Shown here in pieces: positions 34,958 to 47,825 of a stretch of DNA of 64,000 nt. Location: the NCBI GenBank assembly GCA_034509925.1, contig CM067526.1:14691600-14755599 (forward strand), read 5' to 3'. Position numbers and translations under genes: made by a program. The notes beneath the pieces are model-generated. The model was not told the origin of the DNA. It was given only the letters and a program-made list of their open reading frames with translations, and did no database searches. This DNA comes from Hirudinaria manillensis. Lineage: Eukaryota; Annelida; Clitellata; Hirudinida; Hirudinidae. Each line of letters begins with the position of its first letter. Within the stretch, counting starts at the first letter, position 1.

Positions 34958-36888
34958 CTAGCCTTGCGATGTTCGACTGCCGATAATCGTATGGGTGTCC
35001 CGGTCATCTCTCTCCGGTATTTCTGTATAAGCGTCTTTGGCCCTGGTCATCCTGTCTGCTACAATCTTCAAGGCAAATACCAGTAATGCGCAGAACACAT
35101 TGATACCAACTAAGAAGTAAATCACATAGTAATTGCTCATCTCCATGAGATAGGCCCCTGCTATAGGGAGGACCATCTCGCCGAAAGCGGATCCCACGAC
35201 GAAAATGGACGCGTATCGGCCGCTAAGTTTCACGTAATTGCCAATCCAAGCCACTCCTGCTGGAAAAATTGAAGACATTCCCAAGCCAAGTAGTGCAGAC
35301 GAGAGGCATAATGTAGTGAAGGCCATAGCTTTTTCTTGTATCCACTTCGTTGATACGAGAATGATCAACGAACTGATGGATACCAACAAATCGCAGAGAA
35401 TCATTATCATCGGGGACATACATCCTGCTGCGAAGATAGACGAAAACCTACCGATAGAAAACATTGCCCAGAATATTGAAGCCACGTTAGCAGATCGCTT
35501 TTGAGACACGCCGAACTCCAGCTCCGTAAAAGGCGATACCAGACCACCATAAGTAACTTCCGATCCTATGTAGCAAAAAAATAACAGGGAAAGAACAAAG
35601 AGCAAGCACATTTCTAGAGATGTTGAATTTCTCTGGTTTTTCACCTCAAGTTCATCATTGATGATTTCAGCATTTTTGTTGTAGTCACTAGAATAACGAC
35701 TTAGAGTCAAAGACATTACAGCCACTACAGCCAGTAATACTGAAGTGGCCAAATACGGACATTTTATGGAACAAAAAATGAAGAAGGAATCTGGGCTTGA
35801 CAGTTCAGAACAGCTTTCTGGTTGGCGATGAAGTTCTAGAGAAGTTGAAAATGCCGTTCGATTGGATCCATTAAATTGGGCTACAGGTATGGATGATCTG
35901 CTCAACTCAGATTTGAGGAATGGCTCGGTCAAAGTCGGGGCAATAAAAGATCCTAACCCGAAAAAAAAGTGGAGAGTTTGTAGTGCTTTGTTGTTCTTTG
36001 ACCCCCATACTTCTATGCAGATGACATTTCCACCTGTTGAATTTGAAATTAATTTTTAGCTTTTGTATTTTTATTTTGATTGTTGATCGTTGCTTCGAAG
36101 TGCTGACGAATACAAGCAAGAATACATGCAAGAATGGTCAGAATTAAGACGATTAAGTCTTCTCGAAAAATGATTTCTTCGAACAATGTATGTTAAGAAA
36201 GAAATATGAAAAGTAATGATAATAACAATATCCGTGAACAATTCGATTTAATAATTGAGCATGAACAGCTAATAAGACGATAGCTCTAGAGATCAACACC
36301 GATAAGTGGTTGTATCATCAACCCATATCCGTCAGTAATCATCCATCAAAACCTCTTACCACAGTCCATGAATCCCATGGCAATTCCCTGGAAAACCACA
36401 AGGATGTTGAGCAGCCAAAGAGTAGTTCCCCAGGGTACTAGGGCCATGGAGATGGACGCAGACATGACAGCCACCCCTAGCAACAGGAGTCTATCTAGGC
36501 AGTCAAACAAAACTCCTGCTAGCATTGATCCTGCTAGGTAACCTGCAGATCTCGATGTGAAAATCCACGATGTTTCAACTATTGTTGAGCCGATGTTCTC
36601 GCTTAGGGCAGTTAAAGTTGGACCGTGGATGCTGATGCAAGCACCCTGTTTGAAATTAACAAAATTGCGAAATAGGTCTTTTGAAAAAGTTTCACAAATG
36701 ATCGGCTTCAGTTCCTATTATGAAATCAGTGAGACATAAATTAAAAGAAACTTCGGTAAACGTACCAATCCAAGATATGCTAAACATAATGTTACAGTAA
36801 CGAACATCTTAGGAGTACAGCAGTTTGACTCATGTCCATAAATTTTTTTTAATTCTCCAGCAATTATTTCGGTATTTCCATCGGCCAT
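34958..36888 (-). CDS. MFS transporter, sodium-dependent glucose transporter 1 / MFSD4 type
   Basis: A plasma-membrane major-facilitator protein. Relatives include NaGLT1 (Na+-coupled hexose transport); the substrate here is inferred only from family. Three exons: 36888 to about 36767 (MADGNTEIIAGELKKIYG, start of TM1), about 36647-36360 (ISIHGPTLTALSENIG, then RSAGYLAGSMLAGVLFDCLDR, the MFS loop 2-3 signature region), and about 36043-34958 (NVICIEVWG, LHFFFGLGSFIAPTL, then the C-terminal six helices). Helices such as SLEMCLLFVLSLLFFCYIGSE, IFWAMFSIGRFSSIFAAG, SALLGLGMSSIFPAGVAWIG and YYVIYFLVGINVFCALLVFAL are plain. It has a charged C-terminal tail and is about 490 aa, the family size. It is convergent with SINHCAF. 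Confidence 0.9.
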
Positions 36889-38130
36889 AGTAGCCTATTT
36901 GAAAACATCTAAGTTCCAAGAGCTTCAATGTAAACGTGGATTATAACTCTGGCGAGAACAGCTGAATACGTTTTATAAAAAATACATTCACATTTTAGAC
37001 AGCAGTCTTATTTTATTTTTTTCAGTGGATTACACTTTATAATTAATCACCTGAAAACACTGAAAGATGAAAAACAATGCTGAGTTATCCGGCTACAAAC
37101 AATACCGAGCGGTTATGGCAAAACAATCAACGGATGAAATCTTTAATTTTGCACCCAACGTCGGAAACTCAGCAGGACAATAAATTCTATTATTGAAAGC
37201 ATAAAATTGGTCCAGACACTGACACTTATAGAATGAGTTGTGCATGCATCTGTCACCGTTCTACTATGGTGATGTATCGACTATCTCGTCTTTCGATCGT
37301 GGTTAGCAAAAAAATCAGAAGAGTCGCATAGAATTTTTTTTTTAGGAAAATAAGTTCTAAATGAATTACATAGATGAGAAACACTTTAATAAAGTCAGCA
37401 TCGCAAAAAGTTATTTGAATGCAAACTGAATTAACATTTTCAATCTTATTAAAAACAATATCAATTTTATTTCTAAGTAAATCTGTACTGTACAGTTGTA
37501 CTCCAGTCCCATCAAATATTAGTCTTCAGTAGTAAATAAAAATCTAAAAAATAACGTGACTGTGATAAAGAAAATAGAAAATGTTGTTAAAAAAATGTCT
37601 ATCGAACGATAATCATGTAATGCTATGGTCTCAAACCCCTACTTGAATTTCAAATTTGCTCTGTATTATTTATTATCATTAATCACTGTATTATTGCCAG
37701 CATCACTATTAGTAGTAGTAACATAGAATCGCAATTGAAATGGTAAAACTGACAAATACCAACACAAAAAAATGGTTTGCGTCGTTTTATGTTTTATTTA
37801 TTGACCCGAAAATTAATTAAGATGTTATTTTTAGATAAAAATTCACAAAGGTATCGACTCTGGTGTAAAACATACCTGAATCGCTATGCTTCATTCTAAT
37901 TAACGCAACCTCGATTTATTGCAATAACATTCCGGGGGATAACAACGGCCACAATGAAAATGCTAGTTGAAACAGTAGTGATAACATTAGGGTCTTTTTT
38001 TCGCTAAATGTTCTTGAGATGCATTCGATAAAAAATTCTGAAAAAAAATGGACGGAATTTTAACAACAAAACATGAATTGCTTTAATAAGCGCTTCATTA
38101 TTAAACATTTCCATAATAATCTCCAATGTA

Positions 38131-38306
38131 CAGTAAAACCTGTTTATTAGGACGGCTACATTTTACATGATAAAGTTATCCATGCGAGCAGGTTGTCCCT
38201 CTTATCAGTTGTCTTTGTTAAACAATGGTAAAATCGGTTATTGAAAAAAGGTTCTAAGGGCAGGTTTTACCCTATTCTCGAGTGCCCCAATTCACAGGTT
38301 TTACTA
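38131..38306. mobile_element. Small pogo/Tigger-type MITE
   Basis: The left end CAGTAAAACCTGTTTATTAG (preceded by TA) is matched in reverse complement on the right by TAGTAAAACCTGTGAATTGG. The internal sequence (about 175 bp in all) has no ORF. CAGTAAAACCT...TATTAnGG termini and a TA target are typical of pogo/Tigger-class non-autonomous elements. The right terminus carries one change (CTA for CTG). No transposase source was seen in the window. Confidence 0.6.
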
Positions 38307-40049
38307 AACCTAACCCTTGCCAACGATACGATGTTCACCAACATCAGGCATCATGACTATTATCATTAATCTCGTTATTGTCATCACCATTAATGAAATA
38401 AAAACTGCACTCAAAGGTCAAACGGTCAACTGGAGATTCCAGAGACAGATCAATAGATCCAGGGAAGAACAAAAATAACGACAAAAAAAGGAGCGTGCCA
38501 GCACTAATATTATTTACGACAGCCGTTATTTAACCACCGAAAACAAAAATAAATCATTTTAGTGAAACATTAACAATGGTGATTTTGATTAACAAAATTC
38601 TAATAAATTTAAAAGCAAACTTTGAAAGCAAGTATCGCAGTGAAAATTACATTTTTTCGTATCTGATGTCTGATGATCTAATATTATAATAAATTATTAT
38701 TATTGTTATTTTTTATTCCATAATCTTAATAATAATTTATTATTTTATGTTATGTCACGTCACATTGTCATTGATCAGACAAATCATCATCACCACTCTC
38801 GATGTTAAGCATAGTGCAGCACCAAAATAAGGCTTATCTACTTCGAACAATAAGGAGCAAAAATTAAAGATCTTGGAAAACAAGGAAAGGAATCCAATTA
38901 GAATCAGCCAAAATATCTCTTTCTTTCTTTTCATCTCCTCCACGATTTTTCGTTCTTCGATGCTAAGTCCATCTGATTTTCACTTAAGTTGATTTGTTTG
39001 TGTGAATTTGTTTCAAAATAAGGCAAACGACTGACTTCATTGATTCGTTGACAAAGTTGTCGTTACGTTGTTCTCAAATAACAAATCGATATATACTTTA
39101 GTCATGAATTGTTACTATTTAATAACTCGACGCAAATTTATGCCAGTCGTCTAATTGGTTTTCATCATGCGATTTGAGGTAAATAAATAATATAATACCA
39201 ACCATTACCACCGATAAGTATTTTTTTTTTGAGGCGAAAACAGATCATTAATTTGACGATATCTGTTCAGCTTAAGAGGGAAAATTTTCTCGAAGCCTGG
39301 AATCGAAACATCGACCTTGAAATCGATAGATTTATTTTTACACCGCCACCTGGCAAGTACATTTGTACTCGTACAGAAAGTAAATTATACGATTATATTG
39401 GAAGAATATAATGTTAGGATAATTATGTAATTTTTCATAATTTTCAAATTACATTGTTGAGTTACTATAGATAGAATATAGATATATTTAGAGAATTGCA
39501 TTAATCCGCTCTGATGTTGCTATCGTTGTCGATTTTTCTTAACAGTATTTTAATATAATTCTATTTAGTATTTTGTAGTCGTAGTTGATATTGCAATATT
39601 TAAATCATCCAGATTTCAATTTGTATCGCATTTTACATTGCAATCTGTGCAAATAAAATCCTTTTTATTTGGTAAGGAGGCATGTACAATGGAAAGAAAA
39701 TTTCGAAGCGGATTAAATTAGAAATCGCTAACGTTGGCTGAAAGAGCTATCTGGAATTGGATTAATGGAATTTTCGGCTGAAATTTCCACTTCGAAAATA
39801 TAATAGTGATTTATCCACAACTTCATTGTTTAGGCGGTTGTAAAAAGTAAGTACATATATGTGTGTATATGTGTGTTACAAAAGAACTATTTGACTGTAT
39901 TATGAGGTAATTCTCTTATTGACATATTGTTTTAATAAATAAGGGTTAATTTCAATTGTATTATATCTCAACATTTTTGGGGGATTAACACTGTTAAATG
40001 ACACCGGTGCGAACTGTTGGAACGAAGAATAATCATTGTTAAAGCCCAT

Positions 40050-40076
40050 AACCCTAACCCTAACCCTAACCCTAAC
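40050..40076. repeat. Short interstitial telomeric tract, (CCCTAA)4
   Basis: AACCCTAACCCTAACCCTAA on the plus strand, about four units, flanked by unique sequence. The orientation is opposite to the arrays at 55.7-62.8 kb. Confidence 0.9.
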
Positions 40077-40216
40077 AACTAACGTTGTTAGTGCGCTCCT
40101 CGAGTTTTTGTGGAAATCACAAGGTATGACATCATCAACCACATGTAAGCAACAATGTTACCTATCTACCCCGACAAATTTTATAATCTTGGCTATGCCG
40201 TTGGTATAAGTAGATC

Positions 40217-40288
40217 AATGAATACAAATATATTTTAAGTTATTCCCTTTGTAATGAATACAAATATATTTTAAGTTATTCCCTTTGT
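40217..40288. repeat. Perfect 2 x 36-bp tandem duplication
   Basis: The 36-bp unit starting AATGAATACAAATATATTTT is present twice without mismatch (40217-40252, 40253-40288). It is non-coding. Confidence 0.95.
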
Positions 40289-41148
40289 AATGGGTTTATT
40301 TCTGGATGTAAGGGGAAAATTGGTTTGCTCTTTGAATATTCTTTTAATGGCGTTAATACACTAGTTTGAAATTGAATTAAACGAAAATATATAATTTACT
40401 GGCTATTTATCAAGTCCCAGAATTTGCTGCAAATGGATAAGTGAATGTGTTAGAGTTTGCAATGTACCGATGAATTATAGATCGATTAACTGTGAAAATA
40501 TAAAATGATAGACAAACAGATGAGGTGACTGATACCTTTCATGCTTTCTTTTAAAAATGTTTGAGAAATGAAGTCTGGCATTAACTATTTTTGTTAAAAT
40601 TTATTCAGCTTTATTCAGCGAAACAAATGTTATTTTGTTGAAACAAATAATAAGATTGTAACTGAGAATTTAGAGTAAAATACTTAAAAATACAAAAAAA
40701 AAACACCAAAGAACTATTTGCTGACTAAAGCGTAATTCGATATCGCTTCAAACTCAGAGAAGTATTTTCAGTAGATATAATAAAACCTCACGAACATCGT
40801 AAAGCTCTACATCCTCTTCATAAATTGATTTGGAAATATTAAACACGCAAATGAAAATTCTCTGCAAAAAAATTGAAAATTAAATCATTTTCACTGGGAA
40901 AACAACTGCAAAAATACATTGTCCATAGACTCAAGCATGGTATGTTTTCGTATATATTACACCATTATTTTAAATTGAATTCAGTTCAAAGCCTGCTGTT
41001 CTAAAAAAAAGCACAACATAAAAGAACACGCTGAAATGCGTCAAATATTATTTGAAAATAAAAATACCAACACTTGAGTGTGTTTGTTCGCTACCGAGCA
41101 AAAGTTTGTTATGAAACAAATACAAAGCCTCGTCTCATCTTTTCACAT

Positions 41149-44100
41149 TTATTCGCTCTGGCAACCGTTGGCGTGGACATTGCGCCGGGTCCAAACGTAT
41201 TCACTGCTATAGTCGACACTACGATTTCTGCGAAAGCTAATAAATCCTTGGCGATTGACAATCGACGAATCCGAATGAACTTCTGCTTCCGATTTGCGAC
41301 GACCTCTACTCCAATCCAGGTGGCATTTCCCGTGAGAACATCGGCAAGTCAAGCTGGCACAAGCATCACAACGACTATACGTGCTGCAACTGCTCGTGTC
41401 GATACGGTTGAGAATCGACCGACACCTCCTGATGGCGGTACACAGGAACGAGGGACTAGGGCGAAAATCTCGACCACGGCTGCACGTGGAACTGATTTTC
41501 TGCAGTCGTATTTCAACAAGACGTTTCAGGGTAACAAGGAACCTGTGGTTGAAGACGCAATACAGGACAAAGTTCAGAGAGAGATTACAATAAACGAGAA
41601 AGTTAGTGCCAGTTCTCAGCCTGTTGTAGAACCGTCCGCGTGTGAATTCAACCATGCTCAATCCTTTGCCGAACAAGGCCTTAGCTATGGGCCGATTCGA
41701 GAATGCAGAAGGGATTATACAGAGAAGAAAGAGACAAATAATGCTGATGCAAGTGACAGTCATTCTCATTTGTTCGCTGGAAAAGTAGCTTGATTGTTTT
41801 TGGATTAAGCTATATCTCGACTGTTGCTGTGTAAAGGAGGTGGGAAGGCCTTGGTAGAGAGTAGAGGCATGACGATGCCTCATCTCGCCTGAGAGGGATA
41901 CGCAGCTTATGTTGTTATTAGGTGGGCCAAAGATGAAGATGTCAGAGTTAGTGTATCTTCTCGGAAATAACTGTATAGATTTTCCCTTTATCTTTTGGAG
42001 TAGAACTGTTGAATTCGAGGCTCTCGAGTCCGTGATTCCGTCAAAGCATTTGATAGAACGGCTTTTTTCCTTTAGGTTGCTGGTTATCCTATCTTTCTCC
42101 CTGCCTAGCGTTTGAGGTATCTGACAGGTGCCACTTTTCAATGAATTCTGGGGGAAATGAAGATAGGAAAGACGAATGCGACAGTGGTAGTTTTCTTTCG
42201 TCTGGTACTCGTCATTTATCACTGAAGATGTTTTACAATTCAACCTTTTTCCTGGCCTTTGTCTCTTCATGTTTTTCCCGCTGATGTTATTATCACTCAC
42301 ACGATCATTAGTGTCGGTTTCAGCATTTTTGTGGTTGACGTTGAAACTTGGATCGTTGTCAAAAATGGATAATCGATGAGGAGCGACCCTAAGACTTTTT
42401 AAACTCCTGGAGATGCAGCGGAGAGATGATCTCTGCCGATTAGCCTTTAGAACCGTCAAGATGAGACCGGTATTGAGGTAGATGAGCAACATATAGGGTA
42501 GAAAATGTACGGTGCAAATGTAAATCCAAGTCATCGTGTTAAAACTCGGACTGGCCTCAAACGAGCTGGATACCTGATATTGTGATAATAAATTTATAAA
42601 TTTATGGTTATTTTCCACTAGAAAACAATTACAAGCAAAGTACTATGAAATAATTGCAGAACTCTGCTCTGTTATTCACTGGCATTTATATTCACTGACA
42701 AAAGTAAAATAACGAAAACTGCCAAGTATGACTTATGCTTGAACAGTCAAGACAAGAGGAAGAAAAGATGAGCATATTTATTTGATTAAAATTGTAAAAG
42801 TTCCATGGAAGTTAAGGATTTCTGACATATGCAGGCCCATCGGAATACTTTATCATTCTACGAAATTGATATTTCGAAGAATCAGTTTATCTCATTTACC
42901 TAGTACCTAAAGGGCAATATTCTAGAAGCTAGGAAAATTTCTGGCTTTTTAAAGATAATGGAATAAATTGGGATTATTATGAAATTATGTAGACGCATTA
43001 CTCGATCATTTAGCCTACTAGCCTACATTTAGCCTACATTTAGCCTGCATTGTAAAACTGTAAACTCATAAACTTGTTATTGTTATTATTATTATAAACG
43101 TTTTATTATTATAAAACTCTAAATATATTTTTAACCATAAATTTCAATTAAAATTACTGGTAGCCAGTAGGAAGATTCACTAGAATCAAAATTAATTAAA
43201 CTTGTACTTTCTATTAAATGCAGATTTACTTTTATTTATCTTGACCTCGCAAAGATATTAAAAATAATGACAAAAACATAGCCTAGTAGTCATTCAGAAA
43301 AACAAGCCACTGAACCGTCAATGAAGCTAAGGGTAACATTTATAAATGAAACTTTAAAATCCCTTTTTCGAGAACGATTCAAGTACAATCTGTGGCCCAC
43401 TCATCAATTACTCTTAATATAATTGGATATCCGAAACTTAATTAATTTTGCATTTACATATAAATAAGCTCAACCAAGATATAAAAGTATTATATCGTGA
43501 TCATTAAAAGATATTAGACGTTACTATTCTGTGAATCGAATTTAGCTTTTGCTTTAGTGTCATTAAATTAATTTTGTGAATTGATCTACTGCTTCAGTTA
43601 ATATTAGTGATCGTTTAACTAAACAATCACTTGAAACCTTTTCGTAGTGCTGGAGTCCACACTGTCTGACCTCGTATCCAAAGAATCTTGGAACGTTAAA
43701 TATCGATGCGAGGAAGACTACTAAGCAAATGGTCCTCTTGGCAAGCTTTCTTGTGCAGATTTCTTTGGCCTTAAGTGGATATCTGACAGAGATGTACCTA
43801 TAGCGGAAAATGGGTATTTCATATTTTCTTGTCTTTCGAATTAAATCACGTGATGGCAATGTCAACATGAAGGACGATATAAAAAAATTCTTTAATTTTC
43901 TTAGTATAAACGTGAAAAGATGCTTCTGTAATGTCATAATAACATGTAATACACAATGTAATTACACGGACAAAGTTTATTAATAAAAATAGTTTTATAA
44001 TATATACGAATGATTTTAATAGTCAAAGCGTTATGAAGAACGACAATTTAAAATCAAACTACGTCATTTCTCTGTTTAGGGGTCGTGAAATCACGGAAAT

Positions 44101-47100
44101 CACTCAAGAACTTGGAAAACGTACTTTATTTGCAAACGTTAATAAACCATGGACAATCGATTTATTGAGAAAATAATTATCCCTAATTTGCATTTGGTTC
44201 TCAATCCATTGAAGTTGAACCGATAAATATTTATCAAATTAACTTCTGCATAGTTCGCCCAGTTTATATTTATCCTTTCAATATTAATCAAACCGTTAGA
44301 AGTTCTCGGAGGAGTTTAACAACGTTACCAAATATTTGTCAGTATCAAAGCCAGCATATTGGGCGCAAATGTAAGTAAATCACCAAAACAAAAAAAAAAA
44401 TTTGAGGGAAAATGAACTTTTCAATTTTTTAACAAATTGAAGCAGTAATTGCATTAACTTGTACCTCTCTATAGCTTTAAAGCTCTGTTCGGGAATTCCA
44501 TTGCATCCGTGCAGAGGTTAAAGAAATCGCATGACTATCCAGAGTCAAAGCGTTTTTCGCTTCCAAACACTTCGAAGATTAAATTGCGCCGAAAGCATTT
44601 AACGCTGAAATTTATTAAAATCGCAAAATTTAATTTATAAACTATAAAAAATATTTTTACAGGTTCCGATTTTGGGAAAAGCTTTGCAATGCATTTTTCG
44701 AAACAAATTATAATTATTATATTATTTTTGAAGACGTTGAGAACCTCTTATGCTCTTAATACTACCAATAAATATTGAACAAATTAGTCACGATAGCATT
44801 AAAGGAGATGTTTTGTGAACTCCATTTCTGTATAAACCTGACGATTCAATCTTTTGTTTCTATCACTTGCTGACAACTGATTTGTGATTATCACTGAAAG
44901 TTTGCTCTTCTGAAAAATTTCCTCGCGCTTTTAGCAAGAAATGTTTCAATTTCATGACTTCTGAGCCATCTTTGCTGATCTCATTGAACGCTGTATTTAT
45001 GATTTGGCAACGTCGAACTCAAATTTAAGTTGATAAAAATGTTCATAAATGTTCGATTATATTTTTTGATGCACTGCTTCAGTAGAAAATTTTTAAAAAA
45101 ATGTCTTGCACAAAGAAAAAAAGATTGAATAAATGGCTTATTCGATGCAAAATATATTTGCAGTCGTAGAATAATTATTGAAACAAAAAGTGGTTACATC
45201 ACTGGCTTTTAATTCTGGTTCGGGTGGTATTTTCTTTGCTTTGGCATAGTTCTATCTAAACTTTTATATTTCTTGGTTGCTTTGTTTAAAATGTGTAACG
45301 GGTGAATAATGGATATTAGACATCTATTGATTAAAATAAATGCGATTATTTAATCATTTTCAACAATCACTGACCCTAGCCTAGGCCAGTCTAAGTTAAC
45401 GCTAACCCCTCCTTGTCCTAAGCCAAGGCTCACAAAAGACCCCTACCGATGTTTCCGTTTTCAAAGCAATTGCGACAACATTTACTTACAAATTAAAGGC
45501 TTGAAAGTTAAAATGCTGACCAAGGCTACAAATAGAACAATTGAACGTTTACATTTCAGAGCGCGACATTTTCTGAATTTGTGTGCTGCATAATCTTATC
45601 CAGAGTTGTTTATGAGAACGCTGATGTGTTCCAATAAATAGCTCGCGTTATTTGAGAGTTTTTATATGATATGAATAGCGACGATTCATGCATTTTATTA
45701 AAGCTTTTGTTGATAAAAATGTAAATTAATGTTTGAAATAACTTTCAGAATTTAAATTTAATTTAATAATTTTTAAGATAATTCCGCCTGTCAAAATTTG
45801 CTGGAGATTTTCAGGAATCTTGAAATTTTAGAAAAAAAAGTAAAGAAACGAATTAGGAATCATAAACAATTCTCAATCATTTTAAAAAATTTGTCATTAT
45901 CCTAAATATAGTAGTTTTGTTAAAGACCATCCTAAACTATAACTGGATTGTTCCTGTCCAAAAGAATTTCATTAAAATTTCATTTTCTTAACTAGAACTT
46001 TAATTATCGTGAACTATTGATAAATTTTCAGTAAAAGGAAAGCCGACTTTGTCGCACAAACTAACGCCGAAGTCCAAATTTTTAGTTGCGTAAAACTGAT
46101 TTTTCGTAAAATTCCATCCCAAGGATATGAAAAGACCCAGTTTTCCGTCTCAAAAGAATTATTTAATTTTCTGGCATACCATATTTAATTTCTGGATTTT
46201 AGACCGTTGTCATTCAACTCTGACGAGGTCTGTCTTGCTACATCAACAGAATATGGTTAAAGAACCACGCGTATGAATTTACTGTAACGCCATATTCAAC
46301 CTATTGCAGAAAATGGACTCCAATTTAGATTAGTAGTTTCACGCGAGTAGATTAAACATTATGCCTTCATCAACATCGTTTTTGGAACGATTTAATTATT
46401 GAGGTGATATCAGTCGGATGCTAATTTCCTTATTTGATACGTGTTTTTTTTTTCTAACTTTTCATTTAGTCCAGGTTTCAAATTCATTCACAGACAAATG
46501 TTTGCCAAAAATTGTTCAGGCTATTTCAATTAGGCAAGCACTAACTTTTATACATTTACTAACCTTTCCACTGTTAGTAACACCGTAATCCAGACGCTGG
46601 AGCTGCTGAAAATGTTGGAGATTGGATAGAAAATGAATGCATTAAACATAACCGACCAGTAACTGGTCGAATGAAGGGCAGACGAGAGGATAAAATCAAT
46701 CAATGAGAGGGAAAGCACGGTCATATCTGTGACAGCCAATCCCAGAAGGTATGTATAGGGCGAGCTGCGTCTCATTGGTTTTCTCGTCAGGATAGTTAGA
46801 TTGATGGTGTTTCCAAGGATACCAAACAGACAGACTGATGGCATGATGTACCTGTATTGTATTAAAATGCCATTGTGTCATTACGTTGAAATGAGCGACA
46901 TTGTGACATCGTAAGAAGTGCTAGAATTGTCAAGGTTAGTTATAATCTTCTTGTTACAAATACGATTAAGGATAGCGTCATTGAAGAATATTACTAGATA
47001 TACTTTGACATGCTTGTATTTGGAATTCCGACAGTAGCAAGAATTTTACGTGCTACAGGTGGCCAGGTGAAACACCAGATATATTTTTGTTAAAGTTGTG

Positions 47101-47825
47101 TTTAATTTATGCTTCTATCTTAATATAATAATATTTAGATGGATTTGTAAAATAAAATTTGAATACGGATGAAACTGTATGAAAAAATCACAAGATTATT
47201 CTTCCAGGAAATTAACTCCAATGTTTGGGAGTGCTACAAAGCAGTAAGCAGGTTAATATTTTAAAGCCTTAACCCAACCCTTTCTTGGGATCGATGACTT
47301 TATTTGCTTTATTTACGATATAATTTAGTTTTTTTTTATCTAGAAATTAAGGATTATTATTAAGACATTTTCGCTTTTTTTGCTCGAACCATAAAAGGCG
47401 TCGGTAATGAATGAAATGAATAGATGACTCGTAGACATCATAACAGTAATTAACAAACAATATGACAGCTGTTAACGATTACAAATTTTAGTGTCATAAC
47501 CTAAATTATTTTTCAACGAATGTTTATCTTTTTAAAATGTGTTTGCTAATTTCTCAATTTTAATTCGTTGGAGTAAATTCCAGACTATCACTCCGTTAGG
47601 TTTCTATTATTCAATTTGTTAAAATTGAATTTGTTCAATCCAAGTCAAATTCTTCACAGAAATTAAGCATTCTTACCTGCTACAGATGAGGATAGCCACA
47701 TCCCAATTTGAATCGTCAAAAGCGGGCGAGTTTGTTGCTGATATAGTCATAAATTCCAGGGTGACCAAAGAATTTGGAAGGTAATAATTGCTTACGACGT
47801 GCTGTTGCGCGGAATTATCGAACAT
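41149..47825 (-). CDS. Rhodopsin-class GPCR, FMRFamide-receptor-like
   Basis: A class A seven-helix receptor in four exons whose phases join exactly: 47825-47677 (extracellular N-terminus), 46851-46564 (TM1 to TM3), 43797-43638 (TM3 end to TM4) and 42573-41149. The second junction creates VERYISVRYPLKA, the ERY form of the DRY motif; the codon is split AG/G. TM1 has ILGNTINLTIL, TM2 has LGLAVTDMTVLSLSLID, TM6 FLLCIIPSAF, TM7 YCNLSLNFVLYCVFNHRF. The NPxxY position reads NFVLY. That pattern, with ERY and CxxP, resembles invertebrate FMRFamide-type receptors; the ligand is not determinable. Alanine sits where TM3 usually has the disulfide cysteine. Intracellular loop 3 is very long (about 200 residues). 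The cytoplasmic tail is about 130 residues and cysteine/arginine-rich. Total about 673 aa. Confidence 0.88.
42706..42750 (+). repeat. 45-bp dispersed repeat, copy 1
   Basis: AAAATAACGAAAACTGCCAA... recurs in direct orientation at 51523-51567 with one mismatch (G/A). It lies in the GPCR intron upstream of the last exon. No terminal repeats or ORF. Possibly the remnant of an unknown short interspersed element. Confidence 0.85.

Larger units (their letters stand above)
36889..41148. other. Long intergenic region with small repeats
   Basis: 4.3 kb between two minus-strand genes. Apart from the MITE, the short telomeric tract and the 36-bp duplication annotated separately, I see only AT-rich sequence. 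The short ORFs in it look like chance. Confidence 0.55.

Noticed and set aside
41074..41793. Plus-strand 239-codon ORF
   Set aside because: Antisense shadow of the last GPCR exon, which has clear TM6/TM7 and exact splice phases.
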